DNA of 64,000 bases, taken from positions 2,232,001 through 2,296,000 of the forward strand of contig KV748196.1 of the NCBI GenBank assembly GCA_001692895.1, written 5' to 3'. The notes beneath the pieces were generated by a model, which saw only the letters and a list, made by a program, of their open reading frames with translations, ran no database searches and was not told where the DNA came from. The position numbers and the translations under genes are program-made. This DNA is from Cenococcum geophilum 1.58. Lineage: Eukaryota > Ascomycota > Dothideomycetes > Gloniales > Gloniaceae. This document shows positions 24,930 through 37,900 of this stretch, one piece after another (position 1 is the first letter of the stretch; every line of letters begins with the position of its first letter).

Positions 24930-25428
24930 GCAAGATTAGAAGTTTAAAGCACTAATAGATAGTGGAGTAATAAGGAACTATATCTTACTAGTAGTAGTAA
25001 AAAAAATAGGATTACCTTATAGATAGAAGGAACAGCCTTACCTATTAGTTATAATTTTAGGAGATCCGATAGCCTATAGAGGAGGTATTATTAACCTTAA
25101 AATAGGACCTATTTAGATAACTATTAAAGGGAGACAAATTAAGATGTCTTTTAATATCCTACTATTAGGACGGGATAAGGTAGTATTAGGAATACCTTAG
25201 TTACAGGAATATAATCTAAAGATTAATTAGATTACAGAATAGGTTAATATTAGGGATATTTAACGTTATAAGATATAATAATAAACCAAGTTAGTATAGT
25301 ACTAAGTTAGAGTAATATATAAAGAGATTAAGCGAGGCTTAAGTTATATACTAAAGAGATACTATAAGTATAGCAAAAAGCTATAGAGCCTAGAAAGTAA
25401 AAAGCTAGTAGATTATATAGCATAGGAC
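24930..25428 (+). pseudogene. Pol of element B, part 1: protease and start of RT
   Basis: Aspartic protease with an intact active-site motif, ALIDSGVIRNYI near 24950, followed by LLGRDKVVLGIP near 25165. Then comes the linker to RT. The frame is cut after the GAC codon ending at 25428 by element E; its last bases, aggac, are the duplicated target. It continues at 31347 with YKIELELG. Broken by TAG/TAA stops. Confidence 0.85.
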
Positions 25429-25798
25429 TGTCACGGAGTAAGCATAAGCGGTGATAATATATAGCGAAGTAGGTATTATTAAGCTATATATATAAACTGC
25501 GTGATAAAGTTAAGACGTTGCGTAAGGAAAGAAGGTAGGGAAACGGGAAGAAAGGGCATATATTGTTAACTTAGTTGCTTAGTTAACACGTATATAGGCA
25601 GAATAGGGTTCAGGTCGTAGTCCTAGCAGAACTTAGTAGAATTTAGTGGAACTTGGCAGAATATAGCAGAATGCCGTAGATTACCGTTAGATTGCTATTA
25701 TATTGCCATTAGATTGCCATTTCGCAGTTAGTCTCTAATTGCTAAGTTAGTGGAAACAGGTGGACGTGTGTAAGGTGTTATAGGGGTATCCCGTAACA
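25429..25798 (-). repeat. 3' LTR of element E
   Basis: Starts tgtcacggagtaag and ends cccgtaaca. It is followed directly by the reverse-strand purine tract (acccccccttt on +, 25801 on). It pairs with 30972-31341 at equal length. Confidence 0.93.
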
Positions 25799-25839
25799 GT
25801 ACCCCCCCTTTAAACTTAAGCTTCTGCGAGATAGGGCTA

Positions 25840-28800
25840 TGGTAGTTCTAGGTAGAGTTTATAAAAGTCTTCTGCGGCTTATATAAGTCCTATAGAGTTA
25901 ACGGGTTCCCATAAGGACTTAGTAAAGCCTCTCCATTTTATAAGATATATATATTAGCGTTTCCGTTTATCGTACTTAATATTATCAATTCTTTTAATAA
26001 AGTACTTATTCTCACCATCCACTTCAACTAGTAGGGGAGGGTCTTATATCTATCTAGGCAGGGCGTTTAATATGGGGGTAGTAGGGCGGAGGACTGACGT
26101 ATAGAATATGGGGTGGATTTTAACCGTATTAGGGAGCTTTAATTGGTAGGTATAAGGAGAGATAACCTTTTTAACCTTATAAGGGCCAGCGTTCTTCTAA
26201 TTAAGTTTCTTAGTAGGTTGTTTTATGTTTAGATTTCTTATATCTAGCCAGACAAAATTACTAATTTAGTAAGCCAGTGCTAGGGTTTATTTCTTATTCG
26301 CTGCGGCTTTATAGACAGATTAAGCCCATATTATCTTATTAGTAAGGAACTGTTATAGTTCCTCTATCTTCTCTACAAATTTATTTGCTTCTACAATTTA
26401 TAAGGCGTGATAAGCGGGGTAAGGAATATTACTAAAGGGTTTAAAACCCATTTGTGGGTACTAGCCGTAATTAGCTAGGAACGGGGAGACTTTTATAGTT
26501 TCCGAGACGGAGTTATTTATAGTAAACTTGGCGAATACAAGCTAGTTAATCCAATTATCCTATAAATACGACGTGTATATCTAAATATACTATTCCATTA
26601 TAGCATTTACGCGTTCCGTTTAGTTATCCGTTTTTAGGTAATACGCGGTAGACAACAGTACTTTAATACGGAGTTAAGTAGTTAGTTTTTTCCAGAATAC
26701 TAAGATAAACTGGCTGTTTTTATTAGAGATAATCATTTTAGGGAGTCCGTAGAGTTTCTATACGTAATCTAAAAATAGTTAGGCAATAGCAGGCGTTAAT
26801 ATATTAGGGCAGGCGATTAAGTGTTTTATTTTAGATAGTCGGTCTACAACTACTATAATATTCGTGCAGCCTCTACTCTTAGGAAGGTTAACAACAAAGT
26901 TAATTAAGATATCCCTCCATCTTTAGTTTAGAACAGGCAGCGGCTTTAAAAGACCGTTATACGTCTCATGCGAGGCTTTAGCTTATTAATAGGTGTGGCA
27001 GCTAGAGACGTACCTTTATATTATATTATGCATATTCGGCTAATAATACTCCCATTAAAGTAGTTCTAGGGTCTTTTTTTGGCCCGGGTAGCCGGCAACA
27101 GGTAGATCATATACGTGTTTAAGGAGTTTAAGCTTAAGCTTATTATAATTAGGGATAACTAGATGGTTCCAGTAATATAAGCGGTTTTTATAGGCTTTAT
27201 ATTTATTTAGAGAAATCTTTTTAGAGCGTCTAATGCCATCTTACATTAGCTTAAGTGTCTCTTAAATAAACTCGTTATTTAGGTATTTATTAACTATAAT
27301 CTGTTTAATCAATTAATCAGTTATTTTAAGGACGTATACCGTAAGATCTTTAGTAGAAGGGTTAAATAGTTTAGGGCGAAGTAGGGTCTAATTTTGGTAA
27401 GAGCGCGCTTCTTCTAAGGCTGGCGCGTCTTGCGAGCGTCAAGTTAGAGCATTAGGCTTCTAGCCTTAGACGCCTAGGCGGTACGTAATTAAGAATTAGA
27501 AATAAGACAGATATTCTAACCAGCGGGCCTAATAATGACTTAGCTGTTTTGTGGTTGTAAAGTACTGTAGGTTCTTATAGTCGCTAAGGACCTTAATTAG
27601 AAATCCAGCGCCTTCTAGTTTAGGTCGCTATTGTTTAAAATATCTAATAATAGTTAATAATTCCTTATCGTAGATCTTATAGTTACATTCGGCTAGGCTT
27701 AGTCATTTTAAGAAGTATGCTATAGGGTGCAATACTCTATCCTCGTTATATTAAGACAGGATGCCTCTAGTAACATAGTTAGATAAGTTGGCTTCTATAA
27801 CACTTATTCGGTTTAGGTCAAAGTGTTAGAGCATGGGCGCAGTAGTAAACATAATCTTTAGATAGGTAAAGGCCTTCTTACATTCCTTATTAAAGACAAA
27901 GACTTTATCCTTTTGGGTTAGAGCTATAAGGGGTAAAACTAAGGCAGAGAAGTTATCAATAAACTGTTAGTAGAAATTAGTAAATCCTATAAAGGCTCTT
28001 ACGTCCTTAACGTTCTTAGGTTCTTACCAGTTTATAATTACTTTAACTTTCTTTAGGTCCATTTATATACTGTTTATAGAAATAAGGAGTTTAAGGTATA
28101 GGACTTCCGTTTTATAGAACTCGCATTTATCTACATCTAATTATAAACTAGCTCCGTGCAGGGCTTATAGGACAAAATTAACGTATTTCCAATATTTAGT
28201 CAGGTTATTACTATATATTAAGATATCGTTAATATAAGCAGTACAGAAGATATCCAGGTAGGGGCGTAGGGTGTTATTTATATAATGTTAAAACAAGCTT
28301 AGAGCGTTTACGAGGCCAAATGGCGTTACTAAATATTTAAATAGTCTATACCGAGTACGAAATGCAGTAAGCCATTTATCTCCTTTTGCTATACGGAGGC
28401 GGTTAAATGCAGAGATAATATTAAGCTTTATATAGTAGCAAGCCTTACTTAGTTAGTTTAGTATTTCCTATATTAACGGGATCGGATATCGGTTTTTAAT
28501 GGTAATAGCGTTAAGAGCTCGGTAGTCTATACAAAAGCACAAACTGCCGCCGGGTTTCTTAACAAAGATTACTAGTACGGCTATAGGCGATAAGCTTGCT
28601 CTAATAAATCCTTTACTCAGGTTCTCATCTAAATACTTTTATAGTACTTAGAGTTCATTTTAGGACATCCCGTATAAGGGTCTAAATCTAGGCTGCTTTC
28701 CTTCTTCAAGTATAATCTTATAGTCGTACAATTAGTATTCCGGTAGCTTATTAGCTTCCTTCTATAAGAATGCCTCTAGGCGGTTATAGTACTCTACTAG

Positions 28801-29640
28801 TACCTTCGTAGCAGGGTTAGTGTGCTTTTTTGGTGCTAAGGCCTTTTTAATATCAGCTATAGTAACAGCGAAGATTATATATTCGGGTTTCTTAGCAAGT
28901 TACGCTAGCGGGGTAGCTCTAATTATATGGATATCTAGGGTACCAAGCTCGCTTAGATTATCCATAGTTTCTTATTCAGGTTTAAGTTCGGTATTAGGTA
29001 TAGAGTTAGTGTTAGATTTAGGTTCGGGTTCTTTAAGAATCCTTTTTATAGTGGAATACTAGTCCTTTTGGTATTTTCGTGTATAGAGCTTAAGCTTTTG
29101 CTTAGCTTAGGGCGGTACAGTGCTTAGGGCCAATTCGTAGAGTTTAGTGGAATTCCTAGGTTAGTGGAATTTAGTGGATTTCTTAGGCGCGGGGTAGATA
29201 TTAGTGGAAATCTTAGGCTGGTGGATCTTAGCGGATTTCCTAGATTTTAGTTTAGGGTTAAGGCGGTATATTATATAACACTTCTACTTATAATAGGAGG
29301 CGGTAAATAGAAGCTTAAGGTTATCCTAATTAATGGTTACTTTATATAGCTTTATCTAGGGTTATCTAAGGATTACTAGGTAACCTAGGGTAGTAACAAA
29401 AAGCTTAATTAGTTCTTTATGGTTTAGGTATTAGAGTCTTAGGGCTACCATATAGGTAATACGGCCTAAGACGGTGCGTTTGCTATTAAATCTAAATACA
29501 TTAATATGCCGGTTAAGGGGGGTTAAGGTAAAACCATTATCTTACGCAAAGATCCTGTTAATAAATCCTATACCGCTAGCTCCTATATTAATTAGAATTC
29601 AAGCATTAGCCTTTTAACTATTCTGCTAAAGGCGGTAGTT
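25840..29640 (-). pseudogene. Pol of element E: protease, RT, RNase H, integrase, chromodomain
   Basis: Read right to left. Protease near 29592-29572 reads LINIGASGIGFIN (D-T-G to N-I-G). RT at about 28620-28000 has [26 protein letters not shown] near 28310 and a catalytic box AYINDILI at 28239-28216 with one Asp lost. RNase H is at about 27900-27400. The integrase zinc region near 27010 keeps SSCHTY, and the core has INFVVNLP near 26900, VVVDRLSKI near 26860 and IISNKNSQFI near 26745. The chromodomain at about 26027-25850 reads YFIKRIDNIKYDKR, then YLIKWRGF and SLWEPVN. The chromodomain is among the least damaged in the window. Confidence 0.9.
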
Positions 29641-29699
29641 AATAGTTATACTACAGTCCTAAGAGTCAGAGTTTGTAACGTTAAATACGTTTAACGAGA

Positions 29700-30930
29700 T
29701 CCTATAGCAGAGCCGTCCCAAAAAGCGACTTAGCTCTAGGACCTTCCTTTTAAAGGCAATTAGGGCGGGGTTCTTATAGGACGTTAGTTGGAGCTTTATC
29801 CTCATAAGTGGTGCTTACTAGACGTAGGGCTAGAACTAGATAAAGATTGGGGACGGTAACCGGAAGATCGATATAGTAAACGGCTGCTAGTGCTAGCTAT
29901 TCGTAAATCGTTTTAGGGTATAGGAACAAAGCAGTAGTTTAAGAGGTGGGAGCCGCTTTTATATTTAAAGCAAAGGCCTAGCTTAATACGTCGTTCTTAT
30001 TTAGAGGACCCTAATAGGGCATATCCTAGGTTCCCAGTGTTAATATCCATAGCGTTAAGGTGCTTAGGTTAAGACAATAACTTAGTGGGCGTTTACAGAG
30101 TTATTATATTATACTAATAAACGGGCTTTAGTATAAGGCGTAGTATATCATTATACCGTTTGTTAATAACGTTTATATAGGCATTAAAAGTTTCCAGGAG
30201 GTCTACGCCTATTAGGGAGGTTTTTAGTTTAGGGCTTAGGGATTTAATAAGGCTATTAATTAGTGCGGAGTTATTCTAGCCTATTTCCTTTACGTAGTAG
30301 TTAAATTTGGAGAAGTATACTAGGAAACTTTTCTTTTCTTAAGTTATTTAGTTTATCTTTCTTTAAGCAGTAGCTTGGCGGTTTGGGTCACCGTATATAG
30401 CTTTAAGAAGTGTAACTAGGCTTTATACTAAGTTTGGTTAGAGAGATTTAATAAGGTTAGCTGCGTCTCCTTTTAGTTAACTTAGGGCGTAATAGAGTCG
30501 GTTAGCTTTGGTTAGGTAGCGGTTAGTATTACCGGTTAGCTTATTTTTAAGCCGGCTTAAGAATAACCAAAGCTCTTATTATTTACCAGTAAATACTAGG
30601 GGGTCTAGTAGTTTCTCAGATTGTTTTAGTGCGGTAGTCGGCTCTATAGGGTAAGTAACTACTACTAATTCGGGGCTTGCGTTCCGCGTATTTATCTCTA
30701 GAGATAGCATTTAGTCTTAGGGCCTTAATATAGGCATCTTAAGGATACGGACTTCTTCTTAAAGTGCTTTAATTAATTATTATTATCGTGCTTCTTATTT
30801 AGCTTACTATTAAGTTAAAGTGGCTTAGTGCTATATAAGGGCGTCTATAAAGGACTTCTGTATACCTACTAATTATTCTCAGAGTGCGGCTATAATAGCG
30901 TCGGCCGTTATAGGGGCTTTAGGGTCGTTC
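29700..30930 (-). pseudogene. Gag region of element E, degraded
   Basis: It lies between the protease and the 5' LTR of E, where gag belongs. A readable stretch near 29800-29680 gives ALIAFKRKVLEL and LGRLCYRISLNVFN, which may already be the beginning of the protease region. No clear CCHC knuckle could be picked out, and the start codon is not resolved. The call rests mainly on position within the element. Confidence 0.5.
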
Positions 30931-30971
30931 TGTATTTTCGGAGGGTAGTGTAAGTTTTTAACGTAACGTAG

Positions 30972-31341
30972 TGTTACGGAGTAAGTATAAGCGGTAATAA
31001 TATATAGCGAAGTAGGTATTATTAAGCTATATATATAAACTACGTGATAAAGTTAAGACGTTGTATAAGGAAAGAAGGTAGGGAAACGGGAAGAAAGGGC
31101 ATATATCGTTAACTTAGTTGCTTAGTTAACACGTACATAGGCAGAATAGGGTTTAGGTTGTAGTCCTGGCAGAACTTAGCAGAATTTGGTGAAACTTGGC
31201 AGAATATAGCAGAATGCCGTAGATTGCCGTTAGATTGCCATTAGATTGCCGTTAGATTGCTATTTCGCGGTTAGTCTCTAATTGCTAAGTCGGTGGAAAC
31301 AGGTAGATATGTGCAAGGTGTTACGGGGGTGTCCTGTAACA
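30972..31341 (-). repeat. 5' LTR of element E
   Basis: Starts tgttacggagtaag and ends cctgtaaca. It is followed by the target duplication aggac, after which the RT frame of B resumes. Confidence 0.93.
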
Positions 31342-31346
31342 AGGAC

Positions 31347-32367
31347 TATAAGATAGAGTTAGAACTAGGAATAAGTCTAAGGTTCTTTTTAACCTATAAG
31401 CTTACTTAAGAGGAGTTAAGAGCACTTAAAGAGTTTATTTAGGAGAACTTATAAAAGGGATATATTAGACTATTGCAGTTATTAGTAGGATATCCAGTAC
31501 TGTTCGTACTAAAGAAGAACGGAAAACTTAGGCTATATATTAACTATAGATAGTTAAATAGCATCACTTAAAAGGATAGGTATTCTTTACCCTTAATTAG
31601 TGAAATCTAAGATAGGATAGGTAATATATAAATCTTTATAAAGATAGATCTAAGATAGGTGTACCATTAGATTAGAATTAAGGAAGGCGATAAATAAAAG
31701 GCAGCTTTTAGATTAAAAGAAGGACTATATAAACTATTGGTAATATAGTTTGGATTAATAAATACACCGGCAATGTTTTAAAAACGAATTAATAGTATAT
31801 TAGGAGAATACCTTAATGAGTTTATTATAGTATACCTTAACGACATTATTATCTACTTAATAACTAAGGAAGAATATAGGGAACACGTTAAATGGGTCTT
31901 AAAGAGACTATAAGAAGAATAAATACTAGTAGTAATTAAAAAATGTAAGTTCTTTATTAAAAAACAGATTTCGTTAGATTTATTATTAAACTAGGTTATA
32001 TTAGTATAGACCTAAAGAAAATTAAAGCTATAATGAGTTAGTAAGAACTAGAGAATATAACGCAGTTAAGGTTATTTCTAGGGTTTTGTAACTACTATAG
32101 GAGGTTTATAGTATAATAGTTAAAGAATATTAAACCTTTTACTAGGCTTATAAAGAAAGAGGAACTATAGGTATAGGGAGATAAGTAAAAAAAGTTATTT
32201 AAGGAACTTAAGGAGTTATTTACCTAGAAGCCAATCCTTAAAATCTACTAACTAGAACTAGACACGGTTATAGAAATAGATATATTAGACTTTATATTAG
32301 GAGTATGTTTACTATAGAAGTATAAGAATATATAGCATTTAGTGGCATACTATAGTTGGAAAATAAC
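31347..32367 (+). pseudogene. Pol of element B, part 2: RT and start of RNase H
   Basis: Continues B in frame after E. RT has [20 protein letters not shown] at about 31479-31543, then IFIKIDLRQVYHQIRIKEGD near 31631, and the catalytic box VYLNDIIIY at 31829 with the first Asp turned to Asn. A frame change near 31965 is likely due to an indel. RNase H opens with AYYSWKIT, and the frame is cut at 32367 by element F inside it. The next residues, LLELNYNIYNKELLGI, are found at 41266. The joined reading matches the family sequence closely. Non-functional. Confidence 0.9.
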
Positions 32368-32582
32368 TATAAGGGGATCTTGTAGACAGGGGGCTATAAG
32401 GACACAATTAGAATAGGATAGATTAGTAAGAGAGACAAATCCTTAAGGAGGTAAGGCCTCTAGGATCGTGGAGACTATATACTACGGGCACGTGCCTCTG
32501 GCACGTGACCGGCGACTATCCGAGGGGCGTCCGGGGGTTGTCTTAAGGGCAACCCGAGGTGTCCGCAATAATATCCCTTACA
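32368..32582 (-). repeat. 3' LTR of element F
   Basis: Starts tataagggga (from tgtaagggga) and ends atatcccttaca; the reverse-strand polypurine tract (ttgccccccccc on +) begins at 32583. It holds the word ggcacgtg twice, at 32487-32506, with a CACGTG palindrome in each. The pair is at 41046-41260. Confidence 0.93.
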
Positions 32583-33618
32583 TTGCCCCCCCCCTTCTTG
32601 CGGTCGGCCCCCGATCGCCATTACCTTGCGGTAGGGAGATTATAAGGGCTCGTCCCGGAAGAGGTTTGGAGAGATATTGGTATACCGCTATATATTATCT
32701 ATTTATCTAACCCCTACTTTAAACTCCTAAAAAACCTCAATAAGGAAAAAACATAACTAGAGAAAAGACGCGAGGATTGCTAGGAGACCTATTGGAAGCC
32801 TACCGGAAGCATGCTAGTGACTACTTGGGCTAATATAGGGATTTTTATATAACTCTGCTTTTAAGCCTTTATGCCGGTCTATAATTAATTACGAGTATTA
32901 TAGGCAATTTAGTATTCTAGTATAGTTCCGTAGAACCTTTAGTATGGGATTTAACGTACAGAGCCTTGGCTTGCCGTTGTCTTTAACTGCTAAGATATAG
33001 TCTATAATCCTTTCTTATAATCCTTTTCTTATAATCCCCTATGTTACTAACGCATTGCTCCCGCATTTGCCCTTAGGCTATTAGATACAGTTGAGGTATT
33101 AATTAGTTAGTTAAAGAGACTTATCTCTTAATATTTAGTGCATATAGTTTTAAATCTAGTAGTCCTATACTATATATTTGGCGTAGCTCTACTGCCTAGT
33201 AAACAGGGACATTTTGTAATAGTAATTGTAGCTATTATACGATTATTAAGAACGTCTATAACGTTGTTCTTTAATACTATAGTATTGTTTTAGGTTTAAT
33301 TTAACCTATATATGTCTTTAATTTAACGTCTTAATTACCTTCCCCCGGCCGCGTAGTCAGTTTTTATAAGGAAGTAATAGTTAAATAACTTATACGCGTG
33401 TTTCCTTCCTTTTAAATAGCGCTATTATAACGGAGTTATATTGGCAAGGTTGCGGCTATTTACTAGAAGGGTATTAGACGGTGAAGTATAAAGATACTTT
33501 ACTTATCGAGCTTAATCCTTTTCCTTAACACCTTACTTCCCATTATTAACCTTCGTCTAATTTAGACGTATCTTTAATATATCATTAAGATTTTCTTCTT
33601 TTTCATTATTAATTTAAT
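32583..33618 (+). other. Presumed 5' flank of the antisense gene in F (3' non-coding of F)
   Basis: About 1 kb with no protein match seen. For element F it is 3' non-coding sequence, and for the + strand gene it is upstream DNA. The last 25 bases before the ATG are pyrimidine- and AT-rich (tcttctttttcatt), as is common before fungal start codons. No defined promoter element can be claimed. Confidence 0.4.
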
Positions 33619-34950
33619 ATGCCTCTTCGTTCTCCTACTAACTACTCTTTTAAGTAAATTCCACAGCGTATCCTGGCCTTGCCTTTACACATAGAACCTT
33701 AACCCCCACTAACTCGTAACTAGTGCTAGTCCTACCTAAATGATTTTGCCTGCACGTCTTTAAAAGACCAGAAATCTAATAATAGGATTTTAGAGGCTTA
33801 TAATAAGACGCACTACGTCAGATCTAATACCTTTAGTCCTTATAATTAATGCATGCGTACTAAGAGCGGCAGTTGCGTTAAGGTGAGCTTTTCTATCCTT
33901 AATAGATTTCCATTACTGACTTTAATAGCCTAGGCCTAAGTGGCGACGTTCCTTTAATGTCCTTAACTACTATATCGCCCGGGCTCTTTCCCATTTAAGC
34001 GCTAATGCTAAATATCTGGGTCGCATTTAAGACTATGCTACAGCCATCTACACCGCCTATAATTCTTAGCAAGCTAGCCAGCAACGCCTAATGCGAGAGT
34101 AAGGTTGGTATACTAAGGATAGGGTACAGGATAGGGGTAATAAGAAGAAGGTTGCCGTCTACTATAGGAAGAAGTTCGCGTATGCGCGTTAAGTTTTAAA
34201 AGAGCATAACATAATACGGTATTAGGTAGGTTACCCTTTGGGTACCTAGCGAATAGGTAACTAATAGTTGCCGTAGCAAGATCTCGGTAGTTCTAGACTA
34301 TGCCAGCTAGCTAACGTCTCTGTTTATTCTAGGCTTAAGCGTGTCTTTATTAACTATAAGCTTACTCCCTAGAAGCTTTATTAGTATTGGTTTAGACCTA
34401 ATATTAGTGTTAAGCGTTTAAGAGTCTTTGCTTTAGCTACACCTTATCGTCCTACCCCTATTTTTATGCCTACCCATACCCCTACCAAGGGTTCTAGATC
34501 TTATTCTCGTTAGCCATCCCTTAGAGGGCCGATAAATACTAATCCTACTCCTAAGGATAAGGTATAGTGGCTTTTTAGATTAGGCATTTATGGTTTAGAC
34601 TTTTGGGATTCGTTTTTATATATAGTAGCAATCGAGGACCTCGATTAGGTGCTTAGAAAGGCCTTATAAGGCTTTTAGAAAGGGCTTAGGAGCCCTAAAA
34701 ACAGTATTCCTAGTATAAATTAATTAATAGGTATACAATTTTAGCAAAATGCCCTATTAATTCTATACTATATATGTGAAAAGGCTAAGGACCAGTCCTG
34801 CCTTAGGCTATAGCCCTAATCCTTATAGTTTCCGGAGCTTGTCCGTTCCATATCTAATTTAACCTATTTACTCTTTTCGCGAGCTTTCTTTATAGGTCGC
34901 AATAACACCATAGTATTAGAGCGCTTTCTATAATTTGCAGATTATGGACC
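33619..34950 (+). pseudogene. Antisense two-exon gene carried by element F, function unknown
   Basis: A + strand gene running against the gag-pol of F. Exon 1 (33619-33882, 88 codons) starts MPLRSPTNYSFK. It has Cys36, Cys45, Cys78 and Cys86, with Tyr39 and Tyr75 in C-x2-C spacing, where TGC/TGT to TAC/TAT change could have removed two more Cys. This suggests a small zinc-binding module. A 46-bp intron follows. Exon 2 (from 33929) stays in one frame for about 340 codons: YYIARALSHLSANAKYLG near 33968, RVQDRGNKKKVAVYYRKK near 34124, then a Pro-Thr-rich hinge, and LRLGIYGLDFW-like and AFFIGRNNTIVLERF stretches. All stops are TAA/TAG. The end overlaps the chromodomain end of F pol. I do not recognise the family. 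Confidence 0.7.
33883..33928 (+). other. Spliceosomal intron in the antisense gene of F
   Basis: Donor AAG|GTGAGC, branch-site word CTGAC nine to ten bases before the acceptor, acceptor TAATAG|CC; 46 bp, which fits short fungal introns. Exon 1 ends on a complete codon, and 46 is not a multiple of three. The coding-like frame shifts exactly across it, from frame 33619 to frame 33929. This is good evidence for an intron, though splicing is not shown. Confidence 0.75.
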
Positions 34951-34959
34951 TTAGTCCCA

Positions 34960-37900
34960 GTATTCTTTTAGAATATCTTCGCAATAATTAAGGTAATCCT
35001 CTAGTTCCCATATAGAGTCCTTAGCAGGCTAGCCTAGCCATTTAACTTCAAATTAAAGCTTATTCTTAACAGACTTATAGCATAGTATAGCTTCAACCTT
35101 ATACCGCTCGCCCACCACCTTAAGGTGTTTAATTGGGCCTAGACGGAAGTTCTTTTCCGGTAATAGTCTATGCCATAGCTCTAGTAGGTTTATATAAAAC
35201 ACTAAATATATATAGGCTATAGATAGGGGTAGCTAGAGACAATAGGCTAGCTTACCAATTCATTCCTTAACTTAGAAGGGACCTAGGTATCTTATATTAA
35301 GCTTCTTTAATAGTCAACGGGTCTTAATATTCGTTAAACGTAATAGAACCTCATTACCTACTCCAAAATGCTTATCTTAGTGCTTGCGGTTATACCAAAG
35401 TCTTTACTACTCTTAGGCATCTTATAGGCTCTGCTTTACATACTTCTATTACTCTTCCCATTTCTAAAGGTATCCTTATACTCTCTAGTAGATGTCCTTA
35501 AACTTCCCGGTAGGATCCTATAACTAATCATACGGCCTTAGCCAGTAATTGTTGGGTATACTATTAAACCCAAATAGTCGGACGCTATAGGCAATCTAGA
35601 TTGGTGCATACTTATACAATATATATTACTTTAAATTATAAGCATACTCCGCATACGGAAGTAGCTCGCACCAGTTATCTTACTAGTAGTTTAAATACAT
35701 CTATAGGTAAGACTCCAGTTCCTAGTTCTGGCGTTCCGTTTGCCCATCCATCTATAGTTAAAAGCCGTACTATAACGGTGGTCTATCTTTAAATAGAAGT
35801 ATAGATCCGACCAGTATTAACTTATAAAGACGCTGCCCCTATTAGTAATAATAGAGTACGGCTAATCTACTTTAAGAAAGCATTTCTCCTTAATTAGGTT
35901 GGCGAGCTCTTATACGTTAATCGTCTTATTAATAGAAAGGTATTAGACGTACTTTAAAAACCTATTAATAAGTACAAGGACCGAATTATATATTCGTCCT
36001 TAGCCATCTTTAGATAGTGGGAGATCTATAATAAAGTCTATAGCGTAATATCGCTATAGCTTACTAGTGGGGGGAACTAATTTAAGTAGACCCTATAGCT
36101 TGTGCCTACGGATCTTATATACTTAACACTTCTTATAATAGCTAATATACTCCTTTACTTCCTAATTAAGCCTTAGCCAATAGTATTTACGTTAAAGTAA
36201 TTCCACTATCTTTGCTTAACTATAGTGGCCGCCTAAAGGATTATCGTAATTCTTTATAAGAATCTTCTATTATAGATTTACTTCTTATAGCACCCAAACC
36301 TTGCCACCTCTATGTAGTAGGCCCATTAGGTCTAGTTCCCAATAGTAGTGCCTAGTAGCTTCCTTTCCGTTACGTTTCCGGTCTACTTCCGCATTAAGGA
36401 TAGTATAGGAAGCGTCCCTCCGTTATACCTTATGGATAAGATCTATTAACCTTTTGGGTAGTTCCTAGGTAAAAGCTATTTCGTCCTATACTACTCTAAG
36501 TATAAGACTAGATGGTACTATGGATCTTATAACTCTTCAATACGCGTATATTAGGAAGGCCGCTACAAGGTTAAAGTCCTTTAGTTATTATAGGGCTCCA
36601 AGTTCTGATTGCTCTATAGCTTTGCTATTAGTTTAAGGGGATAGCTTAGCAATTAGGGATAGTGTATTATTAGGTTCTAAGAATATATTAAGGACGTCCT
36701 ATCTAGGTATATTCGGACCCTTATCGGCAACGGACCGGGTACCAACCAAAACGTTAGTGGAAACTAATAGGGCTTGCACCGCCTAAGACTTAGTGTATAG
36801 AGCTGTAGGTGCTTAAGTATCCCACACCTAAAGCTTGTTCTGTAATATAGGGAGTAAGATATCTATTATCTATTTTCCTTCTCCCGTTTTAAAGCCTTTA
36901 GTATAGTCTAGCCGTTATAACAGTCTATTAGTAGGGTTATTTTCCCCTAGCTTATATTTAATCTTAAAATTAAACTATGTAAGCTCCTCTACCTATCTAG
37001 CTTGTTAAGGTATAAGCTCCTTCGTAGTTATAAAGTAGCGTAGATTGTAGTAATCTGAGAGTACACGAGTGGTATGGCTCGCGTGCTTAAGGTAGTATCG
37101 CCACTATTTAAAGCAGTTAACTATAGCCAGCAGTTCCTTATCGTGGGTATAATACCTAACTTTAGGTCCCTAGAATTTTCTGCTATAAAATGCTACTAGT
37201 CTTTAATAGAGCTAGGTAGCGTCCAAATGCCTATTGGGTTGTAGTAGGATACCAACAAGGGCAAAATTTAATGCATTAGTAATTATTATTAATGGCTAAT
37301 CTGGGTTGAAATGCCGCAGCACTAGAGCTTCTATAAACTTTACGCAAAGTTCCTAAAAGGCCTTTTAAACCTTTTTGGGCCATAACCATAGCTTATACCA
37401 TTTAGTTAGTCCCTTTTTAGTTTTCTTCCTTACTACCTTTAAGCTTTTTGCTCCTTAGGTTAGGTCTTAGGAAGCTTCCGTAATATAGTTAGATAGGTAT
37501 TAGGCGACGTCTAAGTAGTTATAGATAAAGCGCCTATAGAAATTGGCAAAGCCTAAAAATACTTAAATATCCTAGTAGCTCTCTAGCTTCGGCCACTCCT
37601 AGATTATCTATACTCGTACTAGGTTTATAACTATACTTATAGGCGTTATAATGTAACCTAGGAACTTAACCTGCTTAGTATTAAAGATATACTTTAACGC
37701 CTTAGCGTAGAGGCCCTAATTATCTAAACGTTCCAGCACTTTGCGGACGTATTACTTGTGTTAATCTTTATCTTCTAAGTAGATTAAGATGTTATCTAAA
37801 TAGACGACGCATATATAGTTAACTAGTCCCCCTAAGGCTCTATAAATGTATAATTAGAATATTATAGGCGCATTAGCTAGCCCGAAAGGCATCACCAGAT

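Larger units (their letters stand above)
25429..31341 (-). mobile_element. Element E: compact chromodomain Ty3/Gypsy retrotransposon (minus), inserted in RT of B
   Basis: Two 370-bp LTRs enclose 5.2 kb; total 5913 bp. The target duplication aggac is exact (25424-25428, 31342-31346). The polypurine tract next to the left LTR is on the minus strand, so the element reads right to left: gag, protease, RT, RNase H, integrase, chromodomain. It is the shortest complete element in the window. Confidence 0.93.

Noticed and set aside
28820-29062. 80-codon + strand open frame
   Set aside because: Antisense shadow of the pol of E just upstream of its RT, with no upstream or downstream continuation.
32468-32710. 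80-codon + strand open frame
   Set aside because: Runs through the LTR of F and its purine tract, so it cannot be a conserved gene.
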